A stretch of 5,680 bases of DNA from Euryarchaeota archaeon UBA130 (GTDB lineage Archaea > Thermoplasmatota > Poseidoniia > Poseidoniales > Thalassarchaeaceae). The notes under the pieces were generated by a model that was given only the letters and a program-made list of their open reading frames with translations, did no database searches and had not been told where the DNA came from. Position 1 is the first letter of the stretch; every line of letters begins with the position of its first letter. Shown one piece after another: positions 1-5,680 of this stretch. The stretch spans positions 53,268 through 58,947 of the forward strand of contig DAVY01000015.1 in the NCBI GenBank assembly GCA_002505775.1. Reading direction: 5' to 3'. The translations under genes and the position numbers were made by a program.

Positions 1-1
1 A

Positions 2-715
2 TTAACTTTCTTGGCTGGAATAATCATAGCATTTGACTTTCTTGGATACCACAGTGCCATAGACTATGTCGGAACAGGAATCGCTACACTGATTGGGAAC
101 TCACAGGTCATAATTGTTACATTAGTTAGCTGGAAGCTCTTAGGGGAGAGACCAAATCGGTCCATTCTTCTATCATTGCCTGTTGTGGTAGTGGGCTTGG
201 CCTTAATTTCAGGGATATGGGATGGGGAGCCTTATGGAGAGGATCCAACGAAAGGGGTATTTGCGGCAGTTTTAGCTGCATTTTTCTACTCATCATTTTT
301 GGTACTCTACAGGTACTCTAACAGACAGATGGCCCCAGCCGCGAATGCGCAGTTTGATGCTACTGTCGGAGCTACCTTTGGCCTTCTAGTTCTAGGCTTG
401 ATGCCACTGGAACCAATCGGAGTCCAACAGATAAATTTCGAGATAACATGGCCAAGCCATGCATGGTTACTTGTGCTAGCCCTCTCCTGTCAGGTGGCGG
501 GTTGGATAGCAATAACATATGCACTTCCCAGGCTTTCAGGGGCTCACACCTCATTTGCAGTCCTAATTCAGCCGGTATTGACCATAATTTGGGGTATCTT
601 TCTTCTCGATGAATCTCCGTCAACTCAGCAGTCGGCTGGGATGATTCTAATTTTTGCAGCCATTATTGCGGTCACAATGTTTGGTGAAGCTAGGGCGAAG
701 CCTGAATCAGTTTAG
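2..715 (+). CDS. EamA/DMT-superfamily transporter, 5'-truncated by window edge
   Basis: Integral membrane protein of the drug/metabolite transporter superfamily, expected to export or import a small metabolite across the cytoplasmic membrane; the substrate cannot be read from the sequence. The frame is open from base 2, giving 237 codons to the TAG at 713-715. The TTG at 11 is an internal Leu codon rather than a convincing start, because full family members have about 290-300 residues and ten helices; roughly the first 55-65 residues (about two helices) are missing. Numbered from base 2, the end of the first EamA repeat is visible with its helix-turn signature LGERP (47-51). A second complete repeat runs from about residue 83 to 230, with the equivalent signature IQPVLTIIWGIFLLDES near 189-205. 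Both repeats are rich in hydrophobic helices with short polar loops, and the C-terminal tail is short and charged. It faces the neighbouring leftward cluster convergently, so it is not part of it. Family assignment is firm. Confidence 0.88.
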   Translation, partial: LTFLAGIIIAFDFLGYHSAIDYVGTGIATLIGNSQVIIVTLVSWKLLGERPNRSILLSLPVVVVGLALISGIWDGEPYGEDPTKGVFAAVLAAFFYSSFLVLYRYSNRQMAPAANAQFDATVGATFGLLVLGLMPLEPIGVQQINFEITWPSHAWLLVLALSCQVAGWIAITYALPRLSGAHTSFAVLIQPVLTIIWGIFLLDESPSTQQSAGMILIFAAIIAVTMFGEARAKPESV

Positions 716-863
716 GTGTACAGGGCGAGAGATAATTGCGAAGGGATGGGATGCACTCAGCGAGAACCTATCGGCCCCGTACGTGCATTACTGAGAGCAG
801 GTGATAGATAATCGTTGTTGGAAATAGAGGGAAAAATACACTTTTACCAATATTTTCATCCTG
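716..863. other. Convergent intergenic region, no gene seen
   Basis: This 148-base gap lies between two genes that end toward each other. I find no credible ORF, no tRNA signature (no TTCGA T-loop sequence) and no long hairpin. The notable content is an imperfect inverted repeat (listed separately) and short T-tracts. On the minus strand five T's at 836-832 lie about 28 bases past the aminopeptidase stop codon, and on the plus strand there are TTTT runs at 842-845 and 853-856. These could serve as archaeal U-tract terminators for the two converging transcripts, but they are short and this is inference. Confidence 0.5.
752..799. repeat. Imperfect inverted repeat in convergent gap
   Basis: TGCACTCAG at 752-760 is complementary, with one mismatch in nine, to CTGAGAGCA at 791-799, leaving a 30-base loop. 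The loop itself contains GTGCAT (783-788), which pairs perfectly with ATGCAC (751-756) in an alternative fold. It lies between two converging genes, so a role in 3'-end structure or termination is possible. No T-run follows directly on either side, so it is not a classical hairpin terminator and may be chance. Confidence 0.3.
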
Positions 864-1877
864 TTAAGATACAGATAGAATCTCTGCTCCACCCTCTGCA
901 ACATATACTGTATGCTCAAATTGGCCCACGTGACCCCCATCTTGGTCCTTCAACGCAGAGTAGACCTCAAGAAATCTTATGGAGGTCAATTTCTTTACTA
1001 GTTGACCCCACTTTCTTCTAAGTGACTCATCGTCCTCCTCGGGAAACGGCTTTTCTAGTAACGGGAAAGCCCATCTTTCAGCAAAAGGAAGTGTGTTGTA
1101 CCTCTCCTCAATGTAGTGAGCTAATCTCGCACCCAACGGCTTGAGCTTTTTCTTTTCTAGTGCCCGCCTAATCTTTACATTCCCGGTTACTCTAAGTATA
1201 TTCGAAGAATTATGGGGGCTTACATTTTCTACCATTCCACTGCTACCTGTTGTATTGAACGGTTCCACGGCGTATATCCCGCCCTCTTCTACTGAACCCT
1301 TGAAACTTGGGTTATTTGCGCCACAGGCGTACATGGGGATTGAAACTCCATCATGAAGACTCCATCTCTCCATTTTGTGCCCGCATAGATTCGAGATCGG
1401 CATGAATCCGTAGTCCTTAGAAACCTGCTCCGCAGCGGCCCCCACAACATGCCAGGGAGTACCTGGGTGCATCTTCTCTATCGCAGCATCTCTAGCCTCT
1501 CTCGCAGCCTTAATCTGATCAGTGTGATTACCTCCGTTTCCCACCTCCAAAGTCATTGCGTTATCTCCCAAGGCACCTTTGATATGAACCCCTACATCCA
1601 GTTTTACCAAGTCACCTTTTTCGAATACCATCTCCCGTTCCCACCCTTCAGGGGGGCTTAACTGGGTATTTGTGGTGTAATGAGCGGCAAAATCGTTTAC
1701 CGATATAGTAACAGGAAATGCTGCCTGGCCACCATGCCTTCGTATGAACCTCTCCGCAGAGTCAATGACTTCATTCCAGCCCTTTCCGGCTACAATCTCC
1801 CCCTTGATGCCTTCCAGAGTCCTTCTGGCCACATGGCCTGCATCCCTCCATTGCTTCAAATCTGACTCTTCAACCAA
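864..1877 (-). CDS. map: Methionine aminopeptidase, type 2 (archaeal MetAP)
   Basis: Cytosolic metalloprotease that removes the initiator methionine from nascent proteins. In this 337-residue product the pita-bread-fold dimetal ligands are all present: D94 and D105 in VKLDVGVHI/GDNAMT, H167 in NLCGHKMERW, E205 in YAVEPF, and E321 in GQFEHTVYV. Two further conserved histidines sit at H66 (FAAHYT) and H176 (SLHDG). The helical insertion typical of type 2 enzymes lies at about 226-300. The protein is longer than the roughly 295 residues usual in archaea, partly through a Pro/Glu-rich loop near 272-285. The start is TTG at 1877. A strong Shine-Dalgarno run 7 bases upstream and an N-terminus resembling archaeal MetAPs support it. 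A second in-frame TTG at 1859 overlaps the upstream stop as TTGA but would shorten the N-terminus. It is last in the leftward cluster and overlaps the YrdC-domain gene by 22 bases. It is probably catalytically active. Confidence 0.95.
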   Translation of the reverse strand: MVEESDLKQWRDAGHVARRTLEGIKGEIVAGKGWNEVIDSAERFIRRHGGQAAFPVTISVNDFAAHYTTNTQLSPPEGWEREMVFEKGDLVKLDVGVHIKGALGDNAMTLEVGNGGNHTDQIKAAREARDAAIEKMHPGTPWHVVGAAAEQVSKDYGFMPISNLCGHKMERWSLHDGVSIPMYACGANNPSFKGSVEEGGIYAVEPFNTTGSSGMVENVSPHNSSNILRVTGNVKIRRALEKKKLKPLGARLAHYIEERYNTLPFAERWAFPLLEKPFPEEDDESLRRKWGQLVKKLTSIRFLEVYSALKDQDGGHVGQFEHTVYVAEGGAEILSVS

Positions 1878-2458
1878 TCAAAAACCTCCTCCTCTTTGAC
1901 TAATCCCTCTCTGAGCACCTTGGTTCCTGTAGCATCGGGTGAGCCAGTGGAGGATTGCCAAGATATCAAGGTACTGGGTGTGTCGCCCCCACAAATACCA
2001 CTAACATGGGGGACCCTGTTATCCGAAGTGGAAAGAGATTGAGCAGCTATTGAAGTGTCTAGGATTGGGGCGCTACCTGACAAATTAGCACTGGTAGCTG
2101 TTAGTGGGCCAATATCTTCGATAAGACTCACCGCTACATCGTGTGAAACAACTCTGATTGCAACCCTGTTCCCCCCGAGTCTCTCATCGAGGTTCTTTCT
2201 TGAGTCTAGGACCACTGTTATCGAGCCTTTGGGGAAGAAATCCAACAAATCCTCAATTTCTTTTGGAACAAACGCAATTTCACGTGCCTGCTCCAGATTC
2301 GCTACCCCTAGGCTCACTGGCTGACTTCTCTCCCTACATTTTAGTGAGTAGAGTAGATCTAACGCGTAACTCTCCGGAATACAGCCCAGTGCAGGTTGAG
2401 TGGAGGTTGGATATACCACACAACCTCCTCGCCTCAGGACTGATAATGGATCTTCCAT
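1856..2458 (-). CDS. Sua5/YciO/YrdC-family protein, probable L-threonylcarbamoyladenylate synthase
   Basis: The likely role is the first step of tRNA t6A37 formation: making threonylcarbamoyl-AMP from threonine, bicarbonate and ATP in the cytosol, for the KEOPS/Kae1 complex to transfer to tRNA. The 200-residue product is essentially a lone YrdC domain, without the extra C-terminal Sua5 domain. Recognisable motifs in order are YPTST (16-20), the KxR pair K40/R42, RVAIRV (98-103), ATSANLSG (121-128), PST (161-163) and LREG (182-185). Two signatures deviate from consensus. The usual T-x-YGLG after YPT is TQPALG, and the usual PGPLT is KGSIT (77-81), so substrate handling may differ. The start is ATG at 2458, 5 bases after the RDD gene stop, with a weak AAGG (2470-2467) 8 bases upstream. 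Its 3' end overlaps map. The family is secure; exact activity (Sua5/YrdC versus a YciO-like paralogue) is less certain. Confidence 0.85.
   Translation of the reverse strand: MEDPLSVLRRGGCVVYPTSTQPALGCIPESYALDLLYSLKCRERSQPVSLGVANLEQAREIAFVPKEIEDLLDFFPKGSITVVLDSRKNLDERLGGNRVAIRVVSHDVAVSLIEDIGPLTATSANLSGSAPILDTSIAAQSLSTSDNRVPHVSGICGGDTPSTLISWQSSTGSPDATGTKVLREGLVKEEEVFDWLKSQI
1885..1894 (-). promoter_or_regulatory. Shine-Dalgarno site deciding the map start
   Basis: On the minus strand the sequence GAGGAGGAGG ends 7 bases before the TTG at 1877, ideal Shine-Dalgarno spacing. It lies inside the coding sequence of the upstream YrdC-domain gene, where it encodes a Glu-Glu-Glu-Val stretch (about residues 189-192). 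The site favours TTG 1877 over the internal TTG at 1859 and suggests translational coupling. The caution is that GAG codons for glutamate would produce the same run without selection for ribosome binding. Confidence 0.6.
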
Positions 2459-2463
2459 ATTAT

Positions 2464-3039
2464 CTACCTTATATGACGTCTGTTTGCAGGAGGAAGTGAG
2501 TATGCATGTGCTACAATTGACCCTACACTAAGGTCGGTATTGGTTTGGTGAGTATGCCTCTGAAAGATCCTTGCAACCTCGTAGGCTCCAACGTATATGT
2601 TTACGACTGGTATCAGAAAAATAAGCTTCCTGAAGGACCTTCTGTCCCACATTTCGCTGGTCATTTCACTACCATCCTCCGCAACCACGGCCAGCCCCAT
2701 CGCTCTCTGCCCAAGGGATCTAGAAAATTTAATTCCAGTGAGCCTCCAATAAAGCCAGTGAGATGCCAGTAAGACGAAACTGTACGCGACCGAATGATGA
2801 GTCGATGTTGTCCAAGTCTCCAAAATCCAAACGTTCATCAGTTGAAAATTCGTTACTAGCATCAAAATAGTCGAAACAATCACCACATCAATTGCAAAAG
2901 ATGTACCCCTTCTGGTAGCAGAAGCAAGTATTGTTCCCTCAGGAAGATTCCAGTGCTCGGAATTCTTCTCGGCTACTATCGCTCTTGCTATAGAGCCCCC
3001 TGATGGAGACAGAGAAATCGGTGAATCATGATCTACCAT
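2464..3039 (-). CDS. RDD-family integral membrane protein
   Basis: A 191-residue membrane protein with the RDD domain, a family of mostly unknown function, some members of which have been linked to ion transport. A polar N-terminal stretch of about 38 residues precedes the first helix. The RDD signature arginine (R43/R44) and aspartate (D51) lie in ATRRGTSFAIDVVIV at the start of helix 1 (about 46-65). Helix 2 spans about 83-100. The loop SLGQRAMGLAVVAEDG (108-123) matches the family's TLGKRLxGLRVVxxDG element. Helix 3 spans about 138-158, and D169 in NTDLSVGSIV fits the last conserved aspartate. The start is ATG at 3039, with GAGG at 3050-3047 spaced 7 bases upstream and overlapping the helicase TGA stop. 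It sits between the helicase and YrdC-domain genes with gaps of 9 and 5 bases, so it is probably co-transcribed. Nothing in the sequence ties it directly to RNA metabolism. Confidence 0.83.
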   Translation of the reverse strand: MVDHDSPISLSPSGGSIARAIVAEKNSEHWNLPEGTILASATRRGTSFAIDVVIVSTILMLVTNFQLMNVWILETWTTSTHHSVAYSFVLLASHWLYWRLTGIKFSRSLGQRAMGLAVVAEDGSEMTSEMWDRRSFRKLIFLIPVVNIYVGAYEVARIFQRHTHQTNTDLSVGSIVAHAYSLPPANRRHIR

Positions 3040-3048
3040 TGCGCTTCC

Positions 3049-4983
3049 TCAGACCATTCCGATGATGTGCCACGCCTCAAGGTTATGTTTTCTTGCATGT
3101 TCCAACCAAGCCGACCAATTCTCATCTTCCCTCAGTGTTGAGGGGTCTCCAATTACTATCAACCCTCTCTTCGCTCTAGTGAGTGCGACATTCAATCTTC
3201 TCGGATCCGATAGGAAACCAATCCTTCCTTCTGAATTAGATCTGACACAGGAGAAAACAATAACCTCCTTCTCTCTTCCTTGGTAACCGTCAACAGTCTT
3301 CACTTCAATATCCGAGAGGGTCTCGGGGAGAATATCTCGAATAGCTCTCACCTGTGCCGCATAAGGGGTAATGATTCCTATTCCATCTCCCTCAACCTCG
3401 CCAGCGTCAATTAAATCGCCAACTATCTTTGCGACCCAAGAAGCCTCGACCCTATTCTCCTTGGAAGCACCATCGGGCCCTGTCGCCTCCCCTCCCTCCA
3501 CGGGTAAGAAAGCTACTGGCCTTTCCCAGTCAGGCCAGAGAATCCCTGCAGGAGCTCTTCTTTCCGATTCACGAACCCCATCCTCTAATCTACCTGAGTA
3601 GAATTGTTGATTGGGAAATTCAGAAATTGCTGGATGCATACGGTATTGCTTTGTTAACAAATGAGGAGACACTCCCATATCCATAATTCGTTCGAAAAGA
3701 GTTCTTGACAATCCCCCCTCTGAAGCCCTTCTTGAGATTACAGTAGGCGATAGCTGTCGATGATCACCCACCAGAACTACCTGTCTCGCGCCTCTTACTA
3801 TTGGAACTAGTGTAGACGGCTCCGTAGCTTGAGTGGCCTCGTCAATTAATACTTGACTAAACCTTCTGCCATCTAAAATCTCATGTCCAGAGCCTATACA
3901 GGTGCAACAGAGCACCTGTGCCCTATCCAAGATGTCGTCTCTCATCTGCCCCTCTATTTTCCTCACTTCTTTCCATCCTCGGCTCAGGTCTCTATGGGCC
4001 AAGCCCTTCTCCTTCCCACCTCTCATCCCCTTTATTTTTCGACCCAGCTTTTCATTGAGCTCCAAATGATCAATCAAGTCCTTTCTTAGCGGGTGTTTCT
4101 CCATCATAGCATCCATAGTTGCTTCTCTCAAGCCCTCCCTTACCTTTACCGGCTGGCCAAGTCTCACTGCCCTCACGCCAAGTTGGAGTAAACCCTCTAG
4201 CAGGTTATCAACCGCAACATTAGAGTCGGCAACCGCTAAGATTGTCCCATAATCTTGCTGTGACCACGCCTCGACTATTCTCACCGCTGTATGTGTCTTA
4301 CCAGTACCAGGGGGGCCCTGAATCAGGGTAAGCCTCTGTTGTACTGCGGCCATTGCAGCTTTCCTCTGAGAATCATTCATTGATGAGTCTAAAACGAAGG
4401 TCCTACCTCTGGAGTTGCCGAGTTGTGGAGGTAGAGAAGCGGTCCCAGACGGATCATGTACCGAACCAAGAAGCAGGTCTCTCAGAGGGACCCCTCCCTC
4501 TTCTTGGAAAATTGAGTTCAGAGAATCCCTCATCCGATCATATGCAACTCTGTTCGCTCCCCTATCCATTCTCCAGGAGTCCTTTCTCAAGTCGGACGGG
4601 GTCTCATTAATTACAATTCTAATTGAGTCCCTCCTCCTATCACTGACTATCGCCTCGATTGGCTTTTCGGACAACGGATCACCTCTGCTCAACATTACTA
4701 TATCGCCCTGTCTAAACCTATGCTGGCCCAGATCCGATCCACTTTTTTTTCTCAATTTCACAATTCTCTGATCGAATAGCCACCCGTCAGGCTTGGCAAT
4801 CAAATCAAAAAGAGCCAGGCCATTAGAAACTAGCCTTTCCTTGGGCCAATCCCTAAGTCTCTTTTCCGTAGTAGAAAGCTCGTCATCAAGCTCCCAGCGA
4901 ATCAACTTTTGATACAGCTCGTGATGATCCTGACTCCTGTTGAAACGAGCCCGAAGCTCTTCATCAGCTACATCCACGCACAA
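3049..4983 (-). CDS. UPF1/IGHMBP2-like superfamily 1B DNA/RNA helicase
   Basis: ATP-driven 5'-to-3' type nucleic-acid helicase of the UPF1/SMUBP-2/DNA2 group, expected in the cytosol on RNA or DNA. The 644-residue product has the full motif set: Q-motif NDSQ (203-206), Walker A GPPGTGKT (223-230), Ia ADSNVAVDNL (252-261), II DEATQ (381-385), III GDHRQL (406-411), IV QYRMH (446-450), V VDGYQGREKE (564-573) and VI NVALTRAKRG (598-607). Residues 1-130 contain a charged helical start and a beta-barrel-like segment (RQGDIVMLSR, 91-100) as in IGHMBP2/UPF1 domain 1B. A Lys/Arg-rich stalk-like segment lies at about 295-350. The first usable start is TTG at 4983: an in-frame TGA sits at 5023-5025 with no ATG/GTG/TTG between. 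GTG at 4977 is the alternative. A GAGGGGG run lies 11 bases upstream of the TTG, a rather long spacing. It is first in the leftward cluster. Catalytically complete; whether RNA or DNA is the substrate cannot be told. Confidence 0.93.
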   Translation of the reverse strand: MCVDVADEELRARFNRSQDHHELYQKLIRWELDDELSTTEKRLRDWPKERLVSNGLALFDLIAKPDGWLFDQRIVKLRKKSGSDLGQHRFRQGDIVMLSRGDPLSEKPIEAIVSDRRRDSIRIVINETPSDLRKDSWRMDRGANRVAYDRMRDSLNSIFQEEGGVPLRDLLLGSVHDPSGTASLPPQLGNSRGRTFVLDSSMNDSQRKAAMAAVQQRLTLIQGPPGTGKTHTAVRIVEAWSQQDYGTILAVADSNVAVDNLLEGLLQLGVRAVRLGQPVKVREGLREATMDAMMEKHPLRKDLIDHLELNEKLGRKIKGMRGGKEKGLAHRDLSRGWKEVRKIEGQMRDDILDRAQVLCCTCIGSGHEILDGRRFSQVLIDEATQATEPSTLVPIVRGARQVVLVGDHRQLSPTVISRRASEGGLSRTLFERIMDMGVSPHLLTKQYRMHPAISEFPNQQFYSGRLEDGVRESERRAPAGILWPDWERPVAFLPVEGGEATGPDGASKENRVEASWVAKIVGDLIDAGEVEGDGIGIITPYAAQVRAIRDILPETLSDIEVKTVDGYQGREKEVIVFSCVRSNSEGRIGFLSDPRRLNVALTRAKRGLIVIGDPSTLREDENWSAWLEHARKHNLEAWHIIGMV

Positions 4984-5065
4984 CCGTAAGAGAACCCCCT
5001 CATCACCATTACCTGACAGACGTCACTAACTTGGGACAGGTCAGACCACTCATATCCCCGTGAGG

Positions 5066-5073
5066 ATTATACG
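5066..5073 (+). promoter_or_regulatory. Possible TATA-like element upstream of zinc-ribbon gene
   Basis: ATTATACG lies about 42-49 bases before the GTG at 5115. An archaeal TATA box usually sits 25-30 bases upstream of transcription start, which would place the start near 5095-5100 and leave a short leader carrying the G-rich ribosome-binding run. No BRE purine block is clear, so this is a weak call. Confidence 0.25.
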
Positions 5074-5097
5074 ATGTGTTTAGTGGAGGTGGATACT

Positions 5098-5106
5098 AGG
5101 GGGGGG
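5098..5106 (+). promoter_or_regulatory. Shine-Dalgarno-like G-run for zinc-ribbon gene
   Basis: AGGGGGGGG ends 8 bases before the GTG start at 5115, suitable spacing for ribosome binding. A better-looking GGAGGTG at 5084-5090 is 24 bases away, too far for this start. The in-frame TAG at 5112-5114 directly precedes the GTG, so no earlier start in this frame is possible. Confidence 0.45.
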
Positions 5107-5114
5107 ATGCGTAG

Positions 5115-5680
5115 GTGTTTGACCGATTCAAATTTAATCGCAAGACAGCTGCAAATACAATTGAATGCCCTCTCTGCCAAGAGAAGAATCCAGAGGGATC
5201 TGACGTTTGTTCAAGATGCTCCTATCAACTTACTTTGGCTTCCCATCAGCAAGCTGGTAATGTCAACGAAGAGGAGACTTCGGAACTTTTTGATGAACTC
5301 CTCTCTGATTTCGAAGAGGACGAAGAAGAGGAAGTAGTTGACTGGTCCAGAACTACATTCACGATGGACGATGTAACTATCGATGTCAAACAGTATGGAA
5401 AAGATGACTCAGTGGTAACCAAACAGAAACCGAGCTTCGCTATGACTGTAGACACACCCGAACCCATAGTGGAGGAAGCTGAGGAAGAAGAGTATGAGCT
5501 GACCCCAGATGACGCACCAGAGTTTGTTACCAAGTTTGAAGTTCCAGATGTTGAGGAAGAAAAGTTGGAAGAGATTACAGTACAGCAGGTGGATCTTGTA
5601 AAACCAACCTCGGAATCCCCCGATGATGTTGAGACAGTACCAGCCGAGCAAATACCAGACCAACTACCAACAGAGGTGAT
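5115..5680 (+). CDS. Zinc-ribbon protein with long acidic region, 3'-truncated by window edge
   Basis: I do not recognise this gene and give no specific function. The frame starts at GTG 5115 and stays open to the window end, 188 complete codons plus two bases. After a short basic N-terminus (MFDRFKFNRK) comes a zinc ribbon: C18-P-L-C21, then ten residues, then C32-S-R-C35, followed by SYQL. From residue 52 the chain is strongly acidic, with a Glu/Asp cluster at 63-73 (SDFEEDEEEE). A possibly folded segment follows (VVDWSRTTFTMDDVTIDVKQYG, about 74-95). Then come acidic stretches broken by prolines (115-135, 142-153, 164-188). No membrane helix is seen, though one could lie beyond the edge. 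The pattern suggests a small zinc-binding head on an acidic, partly disordered tail, perhaps for nucleic-acid or protein contacts; that is inference. Overlapping ORFs in other frames are shadows: only this frame has paired cysteines and consistent acidic composition. Confidence 0.8.
   Translation, partial: MFDRFKFNRKTAANTIECPLCQEKNPEGSDVCSRCSYQLTLASHQQAGNVNEEETSELFDELLSDFEEDEEEEVVDWSRTTFTMDDVTIDVKQYGKDDSVVTKQKPSFAMTVDTPEPIVEEAEEEEYELTPDDAPEFVTKFEVPDVEEEKLEEITVQQVDLVKPTSESPDDVETVPAEQIPDQLPTEV

Larger units (their letters stand above)
4984..5114. other. Divergent intergenic region, probable promoters for both flanking genes
   Basis: This 131-base gap separates the leftward helicase cluster from the rightward zinc-ribbon gene and must hold start signals for both unless transcription reads in. 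It contains ATTATA at 5066-5071, which reads TATAAT on the other strand and could serve as a TATA-like element in either direction. It also holds the small palindrome GACGTC within 5011-5030, and G-rich Shine-Dalgarno-like runs near each gene start. No ORF in the gap is convincing. Confidence 0.45.

Noticed and set aside
11..13. TTG at 11 as the start of the transporter gene
   Set aside because: The frame is open further left to base 2, and the product would lack the first helices needed for a DMT transporter, so the gene is cut by the window edge.
716..863. Possible tRNA or other stable RNA in the convergent gap
   Set aside because: No T-loop consensus, no acceptor-stem pairing of the right spacing and no cloverleaf; only one imperfect inverted repeat.
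1141..1865. Plus-strand ORFs antisense to the aminopeptidase gene
   Set aside because: They lie opposite a gene with a complete set of catalytic residues and show no recognisable domain or membrane pattern.
2055..2772. Plus-strand ORFs antisense to the YrdC-domain and RDD genes
   Set aside because: Mutually overlapping and without motifs; the opposite strand carries clear families.
3049..4983. Helicase as part of an anti-phage defence system
   Set aside because: UPF1-like helicases do occur in defence islands, but here the neighbours are housekeeping (t6A synthesis, MetAP) and no nuclease, methylase or other effector gene is in the window.
5074..5337. Plus-strand ATG-started ORF of 87 codons overlapping the zinc-ribbon gene
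   Set aside because: Although a TATA-like element sits just upstream, its product is featureless and basic. The other frame holds the CxxC pairs and stays open to the window end with coherent composition.
5246..5533. Minus-strand serine-rich ORF opposite the acidic region
   Set aside because: Its poly-Ser composition is simply the reverse complement of GAA/GAG/GAC/GAT codons in the real acidic protein; it has no domain and no start context.

Overview
The window looks archaeal, most likely from a marine planktonic euryarchaeon of the Poseidoniales (Marine Group II) kind. The archaeal call rests on a type 2 methionine aminopeptidase with archaeal-style motifs, a UPF1/IGHMBP2-type SF1B helicase, tightly packed leftward genes with short Shine-Dalgarno sites, and a small protein with an N-terminal zinc ribbon followed by a long acidic region. 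The lineage is inference; no rRNA or other decisive marker is present.

Layout. Positions 2-715 (+) hold the 3' part of an EamA/DMT-type transporter whose start lies outside the window. A convergent gap (716-863) follows, with an imperfect inverted repeat and no gene. From 4983 back to 864 four genes run leftward and almost certainly form one transcription unit: UPF1-like helicase (3049-4983), RDD-family membrane protein (2464-3039), YrdC/Sua5-family threonylcarbamoyl-AMP synthase (1856-2458) and methionine aminopeptidase type 2 (864-1877). Their junctions are a 9-nt gap, a 5-nt gap and a 22-nt overlap. A divergent gap (4984-5114) separates this unit from a rightward gene beginning with GTG at 5115. 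That gene runs off the right edge and encodes a CxxC-x10-CxxC zinc ribbon followed by a strongly acidic, Pro/Thr-containing region.

How they fit. The leftward unit is mostly housekeeping for RNA and protein: a nucleic-acid helicase, the first enzyme of the tRNA t6A37 pathway, and the enzyme that removes the initiator methionine. The RDD membrane protein between them has no obvious link to translation. I see no mobile element, CRISPR array, tRNA or rRNA, and no sign of a defence island. The least ordinary items are the zinc-ribbon/acidic protein, the altered signature motifs in the YrdC-domain protein, and the overlapping, internally primed start of the aminopeptidase gene.
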